A DNA stretch of 64,000 bases from Leptospirales bacterium (GCA_019694655.1 JAIBBN010000005.1:62001-126000); one strand, 5' to 3'. Numbered from the stretch's first letter, positions 33,527 to 42,780 are shown. The notes: generated by a model from the letters alone, not told the origin. Program-made: numbers and translations.

Positions 33527-34573
33527 ATGACGGACTTAATTCTGGCCACGATGCTGGTGCTGGTCGCTTCTGCGGCCTGTTCCATGACTGAGGCTGCTCT
33601 GTTTTCGGCGTCCATCCACCGCGTGCGTCAGCGTGCCGAAGCCGGGAGCTCCACGGCGCGCGTGTTGCTTGCCATTCGCGAAAGAATGGACGGGCCGATC
33701 ACCACACTGGTCATTCTCAACAACATTGCTAACATCCTGGGCAGCCTCTATGTGGGCGCGCTGGCAGCAGAGAAACTGGGCGAAGCCTGGCTTGGCGCCT
33801 TTTCCGGCGGACTCACATTTCTGGTGGTCCTGTTTGCCGAGATTGTTCCCAAGCAGCTTGGCGAGCGCTATGCCATGCCCATTGGCATGCTGACGGCGCG
33901 CCCGGTACAGTTGCTGACCGTGCTGTTTGTTCCAGCCGTGTGGCTGGTGCGTTTGTTGACCTCGCCGCTGAGGCGCGGCGCTCCCGCGCCAACCACCGAT
34001 GAAGCCGAAATTCGCATGCTGGCGCACATCGGCCACAACGAAGGTCAGATCGAGCAGGACGAGTCGGAGATGATCCAGCGCGTCTTTCGTTTGAATGACA
34101 CAACGGCCAAGGCCCTGATGACCCCGCGCGTCAGTCTGACGCGACTGGATGGCCGCGAAACATTGCGTAAAGCCCGCGAGTCGATCCTGCGTTCTCAACA
34201 CACGCGCATCGTTGTCTGCGGGGAATCAGTGGACGATGTGATTGGCATTGTTCGCAAGGACGACCTTCTGGCGGCGCTGGCCGCCGATCGTTTTGAAGAG
34301 ACGGTCGCCAGCTTTGCGCGCGATCCAATCTTCGTTCCAGGCAGCGCGCGCGCCGATGACCTGCTGGCTACCTTTCGGCGTACGCGGCAGCATCTGGCGG
34401 TGGTAGTCGACGAATATGGCGGACTTTCCGGCGTGGTGACGCTGGAGGACGTGCTGGAAGTGCTGACCGGCGAGATCGTCGACGAAACAGATCGTGTCGT
34501 CGACTTACAAGAAGAAGCGCGCCAACGGGGCCGCCGCAATCCGGGAAATCAACAGCGGCCGGAGCCGGCCTGA
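33527..34573 (+). CDS. CNNM/CorC-type transporter (DUF21 with CBS pair)
   Basis: This 348-residue protein has a DUF21 membrane domain (about 1-150, four helices, AACSMTEAALFS and EIVPKQLGERYA) and a CBS pair (about 180-325, LMTPRVSLTRLDG and VVDEYGGLSGVVTLEDVLEV with GEIVDETD). The family exports Mg2+ or related divalent cations, gated by nucleotide binding to the CBS module. The C-terminal CorC/HlyC domain is absent; the chain ends in a short charged tail. A divergent pair with the SH3 gene; the next gene is convergent, four bases away. Confidence 0.9.
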   Translation: MTDLILATMLVLVASAACSMTEAALFSASIHRVRQRAEAGSSTARVLLAIRERMDGPITTLVILNNIANILGSLYVGALAAEKLGEAWLGAFSGGLTFLVVLFAEIVPKQLGERYAMPIGMLTARPVQLLTVLFVPAVWLVRLLTSPLRRGAPAPTTDEAEIRMLAHIGHNEGQIEQDESEMIQRVFRLNDTTAKALMTPRVSLTRLDGRETLRKARESILRSQHTRIVVCGESVDDVIGIVRKDDLLAALAADRFEETVASFARDPIFVPGSARADDLLATFRRTRQHLAVVVDEYGGLSGVVTLEDVLEVLTGEIVDETDRVVDLQEEARQRGRRNPGNQQRPEPA

Positions 34574-34577
34574 GACA

Positions 34578-35540
34578 TTATCCAGCGCTCTTTTGCGCCG
34601 ACCGGTAGTGGTCGTAGGACTCCGGCGAAAGCGACTTCAGTCGATCCTCAAAGTCTTCCGCCGCATCGCGATCCAGTTCTTGTAAACGATAGTACTGAAT
34701 CAGGACCAGGTAGAGATAGCAAAGCCTGGCCCGGACGCGATCGCGGTAACGCTCAATCACCACGCGCAAATCGCTTTCCAGCCGCTCCACTTCGGCGTGG
34801 ACCGAACGCAGTTCGCGTTCGCTCAGCGCGCGCAGACCGGCGGCAAAGGCGTGCGACATCAGACGCGCCGGCAGCCACTCCACGGCGATATCCCAATCTT
34901 CATTCTTTTCGCGCAGCGCGGACTGCAAGGATTCCAGCGCCGGCGAAGCGGCAATGATGCTCACATCAATCGCCCGATGGTCCAGATAGAAGGCGTCGCG
35001 ATAGTAGCTCAAGCCGCGGACGCGACTGCCGGCGTCGCCCTTGCTGAGCAACGCCTCGCCCAGCAGAAAGTAGAGTCGTGCATCGGGTCCTTTCCGGCGC
35101 AAAGCAAACAACAGGATGTCACAGGCGTCGTCGTAGTCCTCCAGTCGAATCAGACAGACGGCCAGCACGCGCAGCATTTCAACGTCGACGGCGCCGCCGG
35201 ATTCCTCCTGGAAGGCTGTGCGAAAGTTCTCAGCAGCGGCGCGCAAGGCGGCCTGCATTGCCGCCTGGTACGCAGGAAAAGACTGGTATTCACGCTGACG
35301 CGCAGCCTCGTCAAATTCATCCCATTGACGCATCAACCAGTCGGCCAGCGTGCGTCCGACTTTGATGCTGGCCCGCTCCTCCTGGCGATTGTTCCACCAG
35401 CCGCTGGCATAAAACCCAGCGGCATACTCGCTGTGTTCCGGCGATTCCTCCACCAGATGGCCGAAGAGCTCTTGCGATCGCACAAAGTCGCCAGAGGCCA
35501 GCGTTTGAAGGGCGCGGGTGTAAGCGGCCGAATTTGCCAT
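34578..35540 (-). CDS. TPR-like helical protein
   Basis: About 320 residues, all helical by appearance, with at least two tetratricopeptide-like units: YTRALQTLASGDFVRSQELF near the N-terminus and ARLYFLLGEALLSKGDAGS near residue 165. The C-terminal 90 residues are Arg/Glu-rich and coiled-coil-like. No signal peptide is present, so it is cytoplasmic, probably a scaffold. The ATG at 35540 is preferred; a TTG at 35552 overlaps the YajQ stop. It lies directly after yajQ in the alaS-yajQ run. Confidence 0.7.
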   Translation of the reverse strand: MANSAAYTRALQTLASGDFVRSQELFGHLVEESPEHSEYAAGFYASGWWNNRQEERASIKVGRTLADWLMRQWDEFDEAARQREYQSFPAYQAAMQAALRAAAENFRTAFQEESGGAVDVEMLRVLAVCLIRLEDYDDACDILLFALRRKGPDARLYFLLGEALLSKGDAGSRVRGLSYYRDAFYLDHRAIDVSIIAASPALESLQSALREKNEDWDIAVEWLPARLMSHAFAAGLRALSERELRSVHAEVERLESDLRVVIERYRDRVRARLCYLYLVLIQYYRLQELDRDAAEDFEDRLKSLSPESYDHYRSAQKSAG

Positions 35541-35548
35541 GAGAGCGC

Positions 35549-36037
35549 TCAACGATAATTGTCGAAGACGCAGGCAAATTCAAGATCCGCATCGCGAATC
35601 GCCTTCTGGATTTGCTGCAGGTCGTCTTTGTTCTTGCCGGTAACGCGCACGGCATCGCCCTGGATGCGCGATTGCACTTTCAGTTTTGAATCTTTGATGA
35701 TGCGATTGATGACCTTGGTCTGATCCTGCGTCAGCCCATTCTGAATATCGACCTTGCACTTTGCAATGCCGCTGACATTCGATTGGAATTCCCCGAATTT
35801 GAAGGCCTTGAGGTTGAGATCGCGTTTGGCCAGCTTGGACTGCACCACATCGATCAACTGTCGCATCTTAACTTCGTCCTGCGCTTCCAGTTGAATGGCG
35901 TCTTTCTGCAAATCAATCCTGGCCAGAGCGCCTTTGAAATCAAAGCGAGTGGCAATCTCCTTGTTGGCCATGTCCAGGGCGTTGGAAAGTTCCTGTCGGT
36001 CTACCTTACAGGCCACATCAAAGGAATGTTCGGACAT
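35549..36037 (-). CDS. yajQ: YajQ family nucleotide-binding protein
   Basis: This 162-residue protein fits the YajQ family along its whole length: SFDVACKVDRQELSNALDMA at the start, TRFDFKG, and RDADLEFACVFDNYR near the end. Members have two ferredoxin-like domains and bind cyclic-di-GMP (in Xanthomonas, as a regulator) or RNA. Two cyclic-di-GMP synthases are in this window, so a link to that signal is plausible but not shown. The start shares one base with the alaS stop (TGATG), so the two are translationally coupled. Confidence 0.93.
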   Translation of the reverse strand: MSEHSFDVACKVDRQELSNALDMANKEIATRFDFKGALARIDLQKDAIQLEAQDEVKMRQLIDVVQSKLAKRDLNLKAFKFGEFQSNVSGIAKCKVDIQNGLTQDQTKVINRIIKDSKLKVQSRIQGDAVRVTGKNKDDLQQIQKAIRDADLEFACVFDNYR

Positions 36038-39000
36038 CAGGCGCTCCTTGTGGCCGAGCCCAGCTGCTTTGCAACGAGAGCGACTGCTGCCTGCAGCGCA
36101 GCGGGCAAGGCCTCAGCGTTCTTTCCGCCGGCCTGGGCCATTTCTGGTTTCCCGCCGCCGCCGCCGCCGATGTGCGCCGCTGCCTGGCGCACGGCAAGAC
36201 TCATATCAGCGCCTGCTTCCACTGCGGCGCGGTCGGCCATAAAAAGCAAGAGCGGACCCTTTTCCGTGCGGGCGCCAAGCAGAACTATGATTCCACGAGC
36301 TTTTTCTTTGGCGCGATCGCCAAATTTGCGCAGCGTTTCGGCGTCCGTCTCGCCGGCAAAGTGGCTCAGGATTCGGCACGCTCCGGCGGGCATGGAATGC
36401 TCCAGCGCAGAGTCGACCTGCTCCAGAAGCTGTCCGGATTGGGCCTGCTTTCGCTCGCGCAGTATTTTGTTCAGTCGTCGGTCGGCCTCGGCCAATTGAG
36501 CGCGAGTTTCCTCGATTCGTCGCGCCAGGGGCGCAACGTCCGCCGCCGACTTGAGCGCCGCGCTGGCCGTGGCTGGCAGCCGCGCCGTTACGACCAGGCT
36601 CTGCCACTCGGAGCTGCCGGCATCGATTCCTAATTCGCTGGCATGCAATTGCAGACGCGCGTTATGCGCCTGCGTCTGGGCGTTGCATTCGATGATTTCA
36701 TCCTGGAAAAATTGTAGCGCCTTTTCGCCAGCCAGGGCCTCGATCCGTCGGTTGCCTGCGCCGGGGCTGGCCTCGCGCAGGATGTGAAAGAATCCAATGT
36801 CGCCAGTATTTCGCACATGGCATCCGCCGCAAAATTCCAGCGACAGATCGCCGCGCGCACCCATGCTGACGATGCGCACCTGAGAACCGTATTTTTCGCC
36901 GAAGGTCGCCACCGCGCCTTTCTTGCGCGCCTCTTCGATGGGCAGCACCTCCGCCTGCACTGCTGCGGCGCCGGCGATCGCTTCATTGACAGCCGCTTCA
37001 ATTTCCTGCAGCCGAGCCGGTTCAATACGCTCGGAATGAGAAAAATCGAATCGCAGATAGTCCGGCGATACCAGCGAGCCAGTTTGTACGATATGATCGC
37101 CCAGTTTCTGACGCAAAACCTGATTGAGCAGGTGCGTGGCGCTGTGATGACGCATCAAGGCATCGCGCCGTTCGCGTTCGATGGCCGCTTCAACTACGAA
37201 GCCTGGCTGCAGTGTCCCGGCCTTCATTTCGCCAATGTGCAAATAAAATCCGCCGACCTTTTGCGTATCGCTGACCTCAAATAGCGCGCCATCCGTTCCG
37301 CTGAGTTGACCGCGGTCGCCGAGTTGACCGCCGCCTTCCGCATAGAAGGGAGTTCGATCCAGTATTACGATCCCGTTTTGACCTTCTTGCAAGCTGGCGA
37401 CAGTCGTCTCGCCTTGCAGAACTGCCAGCACCGTAGATTGCGCCGCGTCTAGATCGTAGCCGACAAAGGTTGTGGCCTGCTCGGCGCGAACTGGCAGATC
37501 AGAGGGCAGGGTGAAATCCTTGAAGCGCGCCGCCTGCGAGGCTCGCAGCCGTTGCTCCTCCATGCGCATTTCAAAGCGCTCTAGGTCTACCGTCAGGCCA
37601 GCCCGCGCTGCCAGTTCAATGGTCATCTCCAGCGGGAAACCAAACGTGTCATAGAGCGTGAAGGCGCGGTCGCCGCTGAAAAGAGGAGAATTGCTGGCGC
37701 GGCGTTCTTTGAGATACTCATCCCATTTGCCAAGTCCATGCTCCAGCGTGCGTAAGAAGCGCTCCTCTTCGGACCGCAGTCGGCGCTCAATCTCCGCGGC
37801 GCGTTCTTTAAGCTCGGGATAGAATGCGCCGTAGATTTGCGCCAGCTCGCCGCTGAGGCGGTGCAGAATCGGCGCAAATATGCCCAACTCACGGGCGAAG
37901 AGCAGGGCGCGGCGGATGATGCGGCGAATGACATAGCCGCGGCCGGTGTTGCCGGGATAAATGCCGTCGGCGATGCAGAAAGAAGCGGCGCGGGCGTGGT
38001 CGGCGAGCACTCGAAATGGTTCGCGCGTCTTTGCTGAATAGGCGATGCGCTGGCCATCGGCGCGAAGTTCAGCGCTCAGCTCTTCGATGCGCTTCATGAC
38101 CAGCGCCATTTCGTCCGTGTCAAAAACAGAATCCAGATCATTGAGCAGCGCGGCCATGCGCTCCAGGCCAGCTCCCGTATCGATGCCGGTCATGGGCAGC
38201 GGATGAAGCTTCCCTGCCGCGTCCTGGTGGAACTGATTGAAGACCAGGTTCCAGTATTCCATGTAGCGATCGCCTTCGCCGCCTGGAGCGCACTTGCTCT
38301 TGTCGCTGCAAGTGCAGTGCTCGCAGATTTGGGCGCCGCGATCCAGGTAGAGTTCCGAACACGGTCCGCAGGCGCCGGAATCGCCGGCCGGGCCCCACCA
38401 GTTGTCGCTCTTGCCGAGGCGGGTGATACGCTCAGCGGGCAGGCCGGCTTCTTCTCGCCAGATCTGCACCGCTTCGTCGTCGCTTTCGAAGACCGTTACA
38501 TGAATGCGTTCTGCGTCCAGCTTCAGCCAGTTGAGCGAAAAATCCCAGGCCATGCGAATTGCTTCGCGCTTGAAGTAGTCGCCAAAGCTGAAGTTGCCAA
38601 GCATTTCAAAAAAGGTCAGATGACGGGCAGTTTTGCCGACGTTTTCGAGGTCGGTTGTTCGCAGACATTTTTGAATGGTGATCGCGCGGCGCGAGGGCGG
38701 CGTCTCGGCGCCGGCAAAGTAGGGCTTGAACTGCACCATGCCGGCCGTCGTAAATAGCAGCGTTGGGTCGCCGGCCGGTATTAACCCGGCGGAAGGCAAA
38801 TGCAGATGCTTCTGCCCTTCGAAGTATTCGATCCACGCGCGCCGAATGTCAGCCAGACGCCAGCTCCTGGCCGTCGCCGTCGTGTCGGGGGATGTTGGCC
38901 TGGCGCCGGTCGAGGTCTTGCTTGCCGACGCTTTACGAACAACGCCGCTTGTCTGGACCTTGCTCTTCTTTTTTGCCGTGCTCTTTTTCTTTGCGCCCAT
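36037..39000 (-). CDS. alaS: Alanyl-tRNA synthetase with basic N-terminal extension
   Basis: This is a 987-residue class II synthetase, against about 875 for E. coli. Residues 1-45 are a Lys/Thr/Ser-rich tail (AKKKSTAKKKSKVQTSGVV) that precedes the normal start at RRAWIEYFEGQKHLHLPSAG. The catalytic core includes LLFTTAGMVQFKPYF and the editing domain has HHSATHLLN and CGGCHVRNTGDIGFF, whose His/Cys residues bind zinc and remove mischarged Ser/Gly. The C-terminal end carries GGGGGGKPEMAQAGG, typical of the C-Ala domain. It charges tRNA-Ala in the cytoplasm. A potential role of the tail in tRNA or membrane binding is inference. Confidence 0.97.
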   Translation of the reverse strand: MGAKKKSTAKKKSKVQTSGVVRKASASKTSTGARPTSPDTTATARSWRLADIRRAWIEYFEGQKHLHLPSAGLIPAGDPTLLFTTAGMVQFKPYFAGAETPPSRRAITIQKCLRTTDLENVGKTARHLTFFEMLGNFSFGDYFKREAIRMAWDFSLNWLKLDAERIHVTVFESDDEAVQIWREEAGLPAERITRLGKSDNWWGPAGDSGACGPCSELYLDRGAQICEHCTCSDKSKCAPGGEGDRYMEYWNLVFNQFHQDAAGKLHPLPMTGIDTGAGLERMAALLNDLDSVFDTDEMALVMKRIEELSAELRADGQRIAYSAKTREPFRVLADHARAASFCIADGIYPGNTGRGYVIRRIIRRALLFARELGIFAPILHRLSGELAQIYGAFYPELKERAAEIERRLRSEEERFLRTLEHGLGKWDEYLKERRASNSPLFSGDRAFTLYDTFGFPLEMTIELAARAGLTVDLERFEMRMEEQRLRASQAARFKDFTLPSDLPVRAEQATTFVGYDLDAAQSTVLAVLQGETTVASLQEGQNGIVILDRTPFYAEGGGQLGDRGQLSGTDGALFEVSDTQKVGGFYLHIGEMKAGTLQPGFVVEAAIERERRDALMRHHSATHLLNQVLRQKLGDHIVQTGSLVSPDYLRFDFSHSERIEPARLQEIEAAVNEAIAGAAAVQAEVLPIEEARKKGAVATFGEKYGSQVRIVSMGARGDLSLEFCGGCHVRNTGDIGFFHILREASPGAGNRRIEALAGEKALQFFQDEIIECNAQTQAHNARLQLHASELGIDAGSSEWQSLVVTARLPATASAALKSAADVAPLARRIEETRAQLAEADRRLNKILRERKQAQSGQLLEQVDSALEHSMPAGACRILSHFAGETDAETLRKFGDRAKEKARGIIVLLGARTEKGPLLLFMADRAAVEAGADMSLAVRQAAAHIGGGGGGKPEMAQAGGKNAEALPAALQAAVALVAKQLGSATRSA

Positions 39001-39234
39001 TGATCTATTTCAACTGACGGACTTCGCAATCAGGAGCGGAATCATCCGCACTGCGGCGGCCGCCCTCCGTGTTCGAGTCCAGGATACCTGCTTTGATGGT
39101 CCGCAGCAATGCCCTGTCGGGCGTCGCGCCAGCGTCGGACGCGACCGTTTGCTTGCGTCAGGGGCAGCGCGCCCGAAGCAGCCTCTGACGAAAAGCCGTT
39201 TACATCGCAGCCAGGGCGGCAAGCCTGCCCTGCG

Positions 39235-39609
39235 ATGCGCCGACTTGCATGGCTTGCCGCTGTTTTGTTGCTCTGCGTTTCAGCCGCTTGCGGTCAGATG
39301 GGGGGCGATGAAGTCGGATTCTTCACCGGCATCGATACCTTGAATCGCCGGGAGGCCAAGGCTCAATTGCGTCTTGGCGTGGCGATCAATGCGCAGCTTT
39401 GCCCTCAGAACCAGGCGGCCGCCTATTACGCCTACTACTATACGGTGCCTGCCTTTTTGAACGACACCCACTACCGCGCTGATCGCATCGAAACCTGCAT
39501 GTGGCTGCTGGCATCGACGCCCTGCATTCCCAACCAGCCCCAGACCTTTGTCGTCGGCCTCTATGGCTCGGTGCTGTCGGCCTGTAATCCCAAGAAGTCG
39601 GGGTTCTGA
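39235..39609 (+). CDS. Small lipoprotein
   Basis: This 124-residue protein has a signal peptide of lipoprotein type: MRRLAWLAAVLLLCVSAAC, with the lipidated Cys at 19. The mature part has Cys at LCPQNQ, ETCMW, STPCI and SACNP, consistent with two disulfides, and a Tyr-rich strand YYAYYYTVPAF. I know of no matching family. The ATG at 39235 is chosen because it opens the signal peptide; the frame continues upstream to 39109 without a plausible start signal. It is divergent from alaS and about 235 bases away. Confidence 0.75.
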   Translation: MRRLAWLAAVLLLCVSAACGQMGGDEVGFFTGIDTLNRREAKAQLRLGVAINAQLCPQNQAAAYYAYYYTVPAFLNDTHYRADRIETCMWLLASTPCIPNQPQTFVVGLYGSVLSACNPKKSGF

Positions 39610-39660
39610 AATCGCGCTTGCGCGCGGCCTGATTTTGCGTGACTTTCTGGCGAGGAGCGC

Positions 39661-39689
39661 TTGAATTTTTTTCAGTCGCGCCCTAAATT
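39661..39689 (+). promoter_or_regulatory. Candidate sigma-70 promoter
   Basis: TTGAAT (39661-39666), a 17-base spacer and TAAATT (39684-39689) lie 40 bases upstream of the ATG at 39729, followed by a GGAG ribosome site. Four of six bases match consensus in each box. Confidence 0.45.
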
Positions 39690-39728
39690 GCCTTATCCGC
39701 CTCTCCGAAAGAGTCCAACAGGAGATAT

Positions 39729-40544
39729 ATGGCCATGCAAGCACCCTGGAATCTTCGCCGGATGACTACACTGATGGCGCTGGTCATATCGACCCTCAGC
39801 GGACTCTGGGCCCAGGCGCAGCCCACATCGCCGCCGCCCACCAACATCAATCCTCAGACGCAAAATCCGTCGCCGGTGCAGCTGGCCGGAAGCTCCCAGA
39901 ATCAGAACGTCGCTCCGGCGCAGGTGCAGGACGAACTGCGCGCCTGCCGTAACCGCAGCAGCCAGCCAGTCAATCCAACTGATCGTCCAATGTTCTATTC
40001 TACGTCCTGGGGGAACAACCCGCAGGAAGGGCAGTATCGCAATGAAATGGAGCGACTGCTGACCAGCGAAATCAACAACGTCAAGCGCGCCATTGAGGAT
40101 GTGGCCAGAAAGCACGTTGAACTGATTCGACTCTATCCACAGTTTGAAGCCTACCAGGAGATCGTTCTGGAGGACAACCCAGGCAGCTGGCGCGACGGCA
40201 CTTTCGTCAACTCCAAGAAGTTGATCATCTTCCACTACACGCAGGACAAGAAGCTCGACTGCGTTGTGCTTGATTCTCTCACGCGAAGCGTATACAATCC
40301 CAACCTCTGGACGCGCAAGCTGATGCGTCTCTACTACCCCAATGTGCAATCCGTGGAGCTGGAAACGCTACGGCACAATTACCGCGAACCGGGTACCCTG
40401 GACCGGACCTCCCCGGAGATCCAACTCAAGGCCCTGCGTTTCATTTTCCTGAACCTGCGCACGGCGCTCTACTCGATGGATATGATGATTGCCGCATACT
40501 ATGATCGTCGCAATCAGTTCAATGAGTGGCAGATCGGCCTTTGA
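39729..40544 (+). CDS. Exported protein of unknown function
   Basis: This 271-residue protein has a signal peptide (MTTLMALVISTLSGLWAQAQ), a Pro/Asn/Gln-rich linker (about 30-65) and then an alpha/beta domain with two recognisable blocks, KKLIIFHYTQDKKLDCVVLD and LKALRFIFLNLRTALYSMDM. The ribosome site GGAG and the candidate promoter upstream support the ATG at 39729. It appears to be a periplasmic or outer-membrane-associated protein of a lineage-restricted family. No enzyme signature is seen. Confidence 0.75.
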   Translation: MAMQAPWNLRRMTTLMALVISTLSGLWAQAQPTSPPPTNINPQTQNPSPVQLAGSSQNQNVAPAQVQDELRACRNRSSQPVNPTDRPMFYSTSWGNNPQEGQYRNEMERLLTSEINNVKRAIEDVARKHVELIRLYPQFEAYQEIVLEDNPGSWRDGTFVNSKKLIIFHYTQDKKLDCVVLDSLTRSVYNPNLWTRKLMRLYYPNVQSVELETLRHNYREPGTLDRTSPEIQLKALRFIFLNLRTALYSMDMMIAAYYDRRNQFNEWQIGL

Positions 40545-40632
40545 TTGGTCGCCGACCACGGCCGGGCGCGCCTGGAGCGCACTTTTTTGACTTGTTGGCG
40601 CAGCCGCTCGCGAAAAGATCGCCGTTCTGACC

Positions 40633-40797
40633 ATGTCCGAAGAGCAAGCCGAAAAGAAGAACAAGAAAGTCAACAAGATGAGTCTGCCTGAGGTGCAGGC
40701 GGCCATCAAGAAGACCGAAGAAAACATGAAGGGGCTGACCAGCAAATACGCTCTGGCCCTGCTGAGCCGCAAGGCGGAGCTGGAAGCCGGCCGCTGA
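40633..40797 (+). CDS. Small Lys/Glu-rich protein of 54 residues
   Basis: A short open frame begins MSEEQAEKKNKKVNKMSLPE and ends LLSRKAELEAGR, so it is an amphipathic, helix-forming protein with a strongly charged N-terminus. It has the codon use of its neighbours and fills an otherwise empty gap between the exported protein and the methyltransferase, with an ATG start. I do not recognise the family. It might bind nucleic acid or a protein partner. Confidence 0.65.
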   Translation: MSEEQAEKKNKKVNKMSLPEVQAAIKKTEENMKGLTSKYALALLSRKAELEAGR

Positions 40798-40873
40798 GCG
40801 GCGTTTGACGCAGCTCCCCTCTCGCACTGCCCGGCATCCGGGACGCCCATCCTTGAGTCGAAATCAAATTCAG

Positions 40874-41518
40874 ATGTCTGATGCGCTGGAGCAGTACGTG
40901 TCCAGCGTAAGCGGTCCTGAGCACCCTCTGCTGGCGGCGCTCCGCGAAGAAACGGCTGCTATGCCCGAGGCCGGGATGCAGATCTCCTCCGCCCAGGCCC
41001 ACTTTTTCCAGTGGTTGCTGCCGCTGATAGGCGCCCGTCGCTGTCTGGAGATTGGCGTCTTCACTGGCGCCAGCTCTCTGGCCTGCGCCCTTGCTCTTCC
41101 TGCCGACGGGTACCTGCTGGCCCTGGACCAGAGCAAGGCATGGACCGATATTGCACGGCGCTACTGGCGCAAGGCCGGCGTCGACGGCAAGGTAGAGCTG
41201 CGCCTGGGGCCCGCGCTGGCAACGCTGGAGAAGCTGCTCGATCTTCCCGATGCCTTTGAGTCCTTTGACTTCGTTTTTATCGATGCAGATAAGTCGAGCT
41301 ATCAGCACTACTACGAGTGCAGCCTGCAGCTGGTACGGAGGGGCGGCGTAATTGCAATTGATAATACGCTTTGGGGCGGCCGGGTGCTGGTCGCGGATAG
41401 CACGGACATTGATACACAATCGATTCGGCAATTGAATGCATCCCTGAGCCAGGATCGCCGCGTACAAATTGCAATGCTGCCCCTTGGCGACGGACTGACC
41501 TTGCTGCGCAAGCTCTGA
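40874..41518 (+). CDS. O-methyltransferase family 3 (SAM dependent)
   Basis: This 214-residue methyltransferase has the SAM motif CLEIGVFTGASSLACALALP and the metal-binding DFVFIDADKSSYQHYYECS, followed by GGVIAIDNTLWGGRV, the pattern of caffeoyl-CoA/catechol-type cation-dependent O-methyltransferases. The substrate is likely a small catechol-like molecule but is unknown. The start used is ATG 40874; TTG 40853 is also in frame. A strong terminator follows at 41545. Confidence 0.88.
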   Translation: MSDALEQYVSSVSGPEHPLLAALREETAAMPEAGMQISSAQAHFFQWLLPLIGARRCLEIGVFTGASSLACALALPADGYLLALDQSKAWTDIARRYWRKAGVDGKVELRLGPALATLEKLLDLPDAFESFDFVFIDADKSSYQHYYECSLQLVRRGGVIAIDNTLWGGRVLVADSTDIDTQSIRQLNASLSQDRRVQIAMLPLGDGLTLLRKL

Positions 41519-41544
41519 GTCGAGACTAACTCGCAAGATCGCTT

Positions 41545-41577
41545 CCTTGTAGAAGAGCTTACAAGGTTTTAATATTT
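41545..41577 (+). terminator. Rho-independent terminator after the methyltransferase gene
   Basis: CCTTGTA (41545-41551) and TACAAGG (41560-41566) make a 7-base stem, directly followed by TTTTAATATTT. It lies about 25 bases after the methyltransferase stop. Confidence 0.65.
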
Positions 41578-41621
41578 CTCAGCGTTCTTACAGCGTCCTA
41601 TCAACCATAGGGGGCTCAGTT

Positions 41622-42002
41622 GTGAAAATCGGAATCTTTCGCCTTGCTCTACTTTCGGCAATCACGCTGGTTGCGTTCATTACTCCTTTGACTGCCGGCG
41701 CACTCCATGCGGCGCCGACCTGTTTCCAGCCGATGGAAGCCAGCGAGCAGGTTTGCATCGACTTCACGCGCACCTGGTACATGACTACTGTGGACAGCGT
41801 TTACGTCGAGCTGCGCGTGCGGGACCTCAACGCCAGCGCTGAGTCGCATGTCTGGAACCGGGGACAGTACCAGCTTTCGCATCTGGAGTTCGAAAAATTG
41901 AAGGCGGCGCTGGCCGGTCAAGGTCTCAGTGCGTCCTGTCCGCATAGCGCATTTCGCCGAAGCGTAAACGCCGCCTTGGCCCGCGAAGAATATTGCCGTT
42001 GA
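41622..42002 (+). CDS. Small exported protein
   Basis: This 126-residue protein starts at a GTG preceded by AGGGGG and opens with a signal peptide (FRLALLSAITLVAFITPLTA). The mature protein has four Cys (TCFQ, QVCID, SCPH, EYCR), suggesting two disulfide bonds, and a Tyr/Val-rich strand VDSVYVELRVRDL. It looks like a small periplasmic protein. No family is recognised. The terminator upstream and the Nudix gene downstream on the other strand make it a single-gene unit. Confidence 0.72.
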   Translation: MKIGIFRLALLSAITLVAFITPLTAGALHAAPTCFQPMEASEQVCIDFTRTWYMTTVDSVYVELRVRDLNASAESHVWNRGQYQLSHLEFEKLKAALAGQGLSASCPHSAFRRSVNAALAREEYCR

Positions 42003-42038
42003 GTTTCTGGCAAGCGGCAAGCGGCCTTTTGCGGTTTG

Positions 42039-42596
42039 CTACTGACGATCTTCGGAAGCTTCCGTGTGGATGTAGGCGCCCAGGTTTGTGCTATCCGAAC
42101 TTTTGTTGGCGCCCAGGAAGTAGCGTTCCAGAGCAAAGCGAACAGAATTGAATGCAAGTTGCGACCAGGGGATTTCCGCTTCCGTAAAGAGACGCACCTC
42201 CAGCGATTCGCGACCCGGATAGAAATCCAGGTTGAGAAGTTCCGCCAGGAAAAGCAGGTACACCTGGCCGATGTGCGGCACGCTGAACACCGTATGCAGT
42301 CCAGCAAGACGGACGCTGGCATTTGCCTCTTCAATTGTTTCGCGCACGGCGCCGTCTTCGGCCCGTTCGCCATTTTCCAGAAAGCCAGCGGGCAGCGTCC
42401 ATTTGCCAGATTGTGGCTCATTGGCCCGTTTGCAGAGCAGTACCCGATTTTCCTGCCAGACCGGCAGGCAGCCAACAATCATGCGCGGATTCTGGTAGTG
42501 AACGGTCTGGCAGCTGCCGCAGATGTAGCGGTGGAGGGTGTCGCCTTCCGGAATGCGCCACTCCAGGCGGGCGCCGCAGGCTGAGCAAAACTTCAT
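42039..42596 (-). CDS. Nudix hydrolase with N-terminal zinc ribbon
   Basis: This 185-residue protein starts with a zinc ribbon ([13 protein letters not shown], then [13 protein letters not shown]) followed by a Nudix fold with the box [20 protein letters not shown]. Such ribbons occur in NADH pyrophosphatases (NudC) and similar NADH/ADP-ribose cleaving enzymes. In the canonical box GX5EX7REUXEEXGU, the Gly near the end is Asn here (EEAN). Two ATGs lie two codons apart; ATG 42596 has better spacing from GAAGAA. The substrate is likely a nucleoside diphosphate derivative. Confidence 0.85.
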   Translation of the reverse strand: MKFCSACGARLEWRIPEGDTLHRYICGSCQTVHYQNPRMIVGCLPVWQENRVLLCKRANEPQSGKWTLPAGFLENGERAEDGAVRETIEEANASVRLAGLHTVFSVPHIGQVYLLFLAELLNLDFYPGRESLEVRLFTEAEIPWSQLAFNSVRFALERYFLGANKSSDSTNLGAYIHTEASEDRQ

Positions 42597-42753
42597 TGTC
42601 ATTTCTTCAGTCTGGCGCGGACCGGCTTTGCGGAGGCGCGCGGCGCCCTGAGCAAAGCCTACCATCCGGCGAGGGGGCCGCTGGCTTCAACCGGAAACGT
42701 CGGGGACAGCGAAAATCGGCGCGGCATCGGCCTCTGATCGGTCCGGCGGAGCT

Positions 42754-42780
42754 TGAAAAAGTCCCCGCAAGGGCTTTTTC
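42754..42780 (+). terminator. Terminator-like hairpin upstream of OTC-like gene
   Basis: GAAAAAG(T)CCC, five loop bases, GGGCTTTTTC makes a stem of ten pairs with one bulged base, ending in a run of T. It lies 50 bases before the OTC-like start, after any promoter it may have, so it could be a leader attenuator; no leader peptide was found. Confidence 0.5.
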
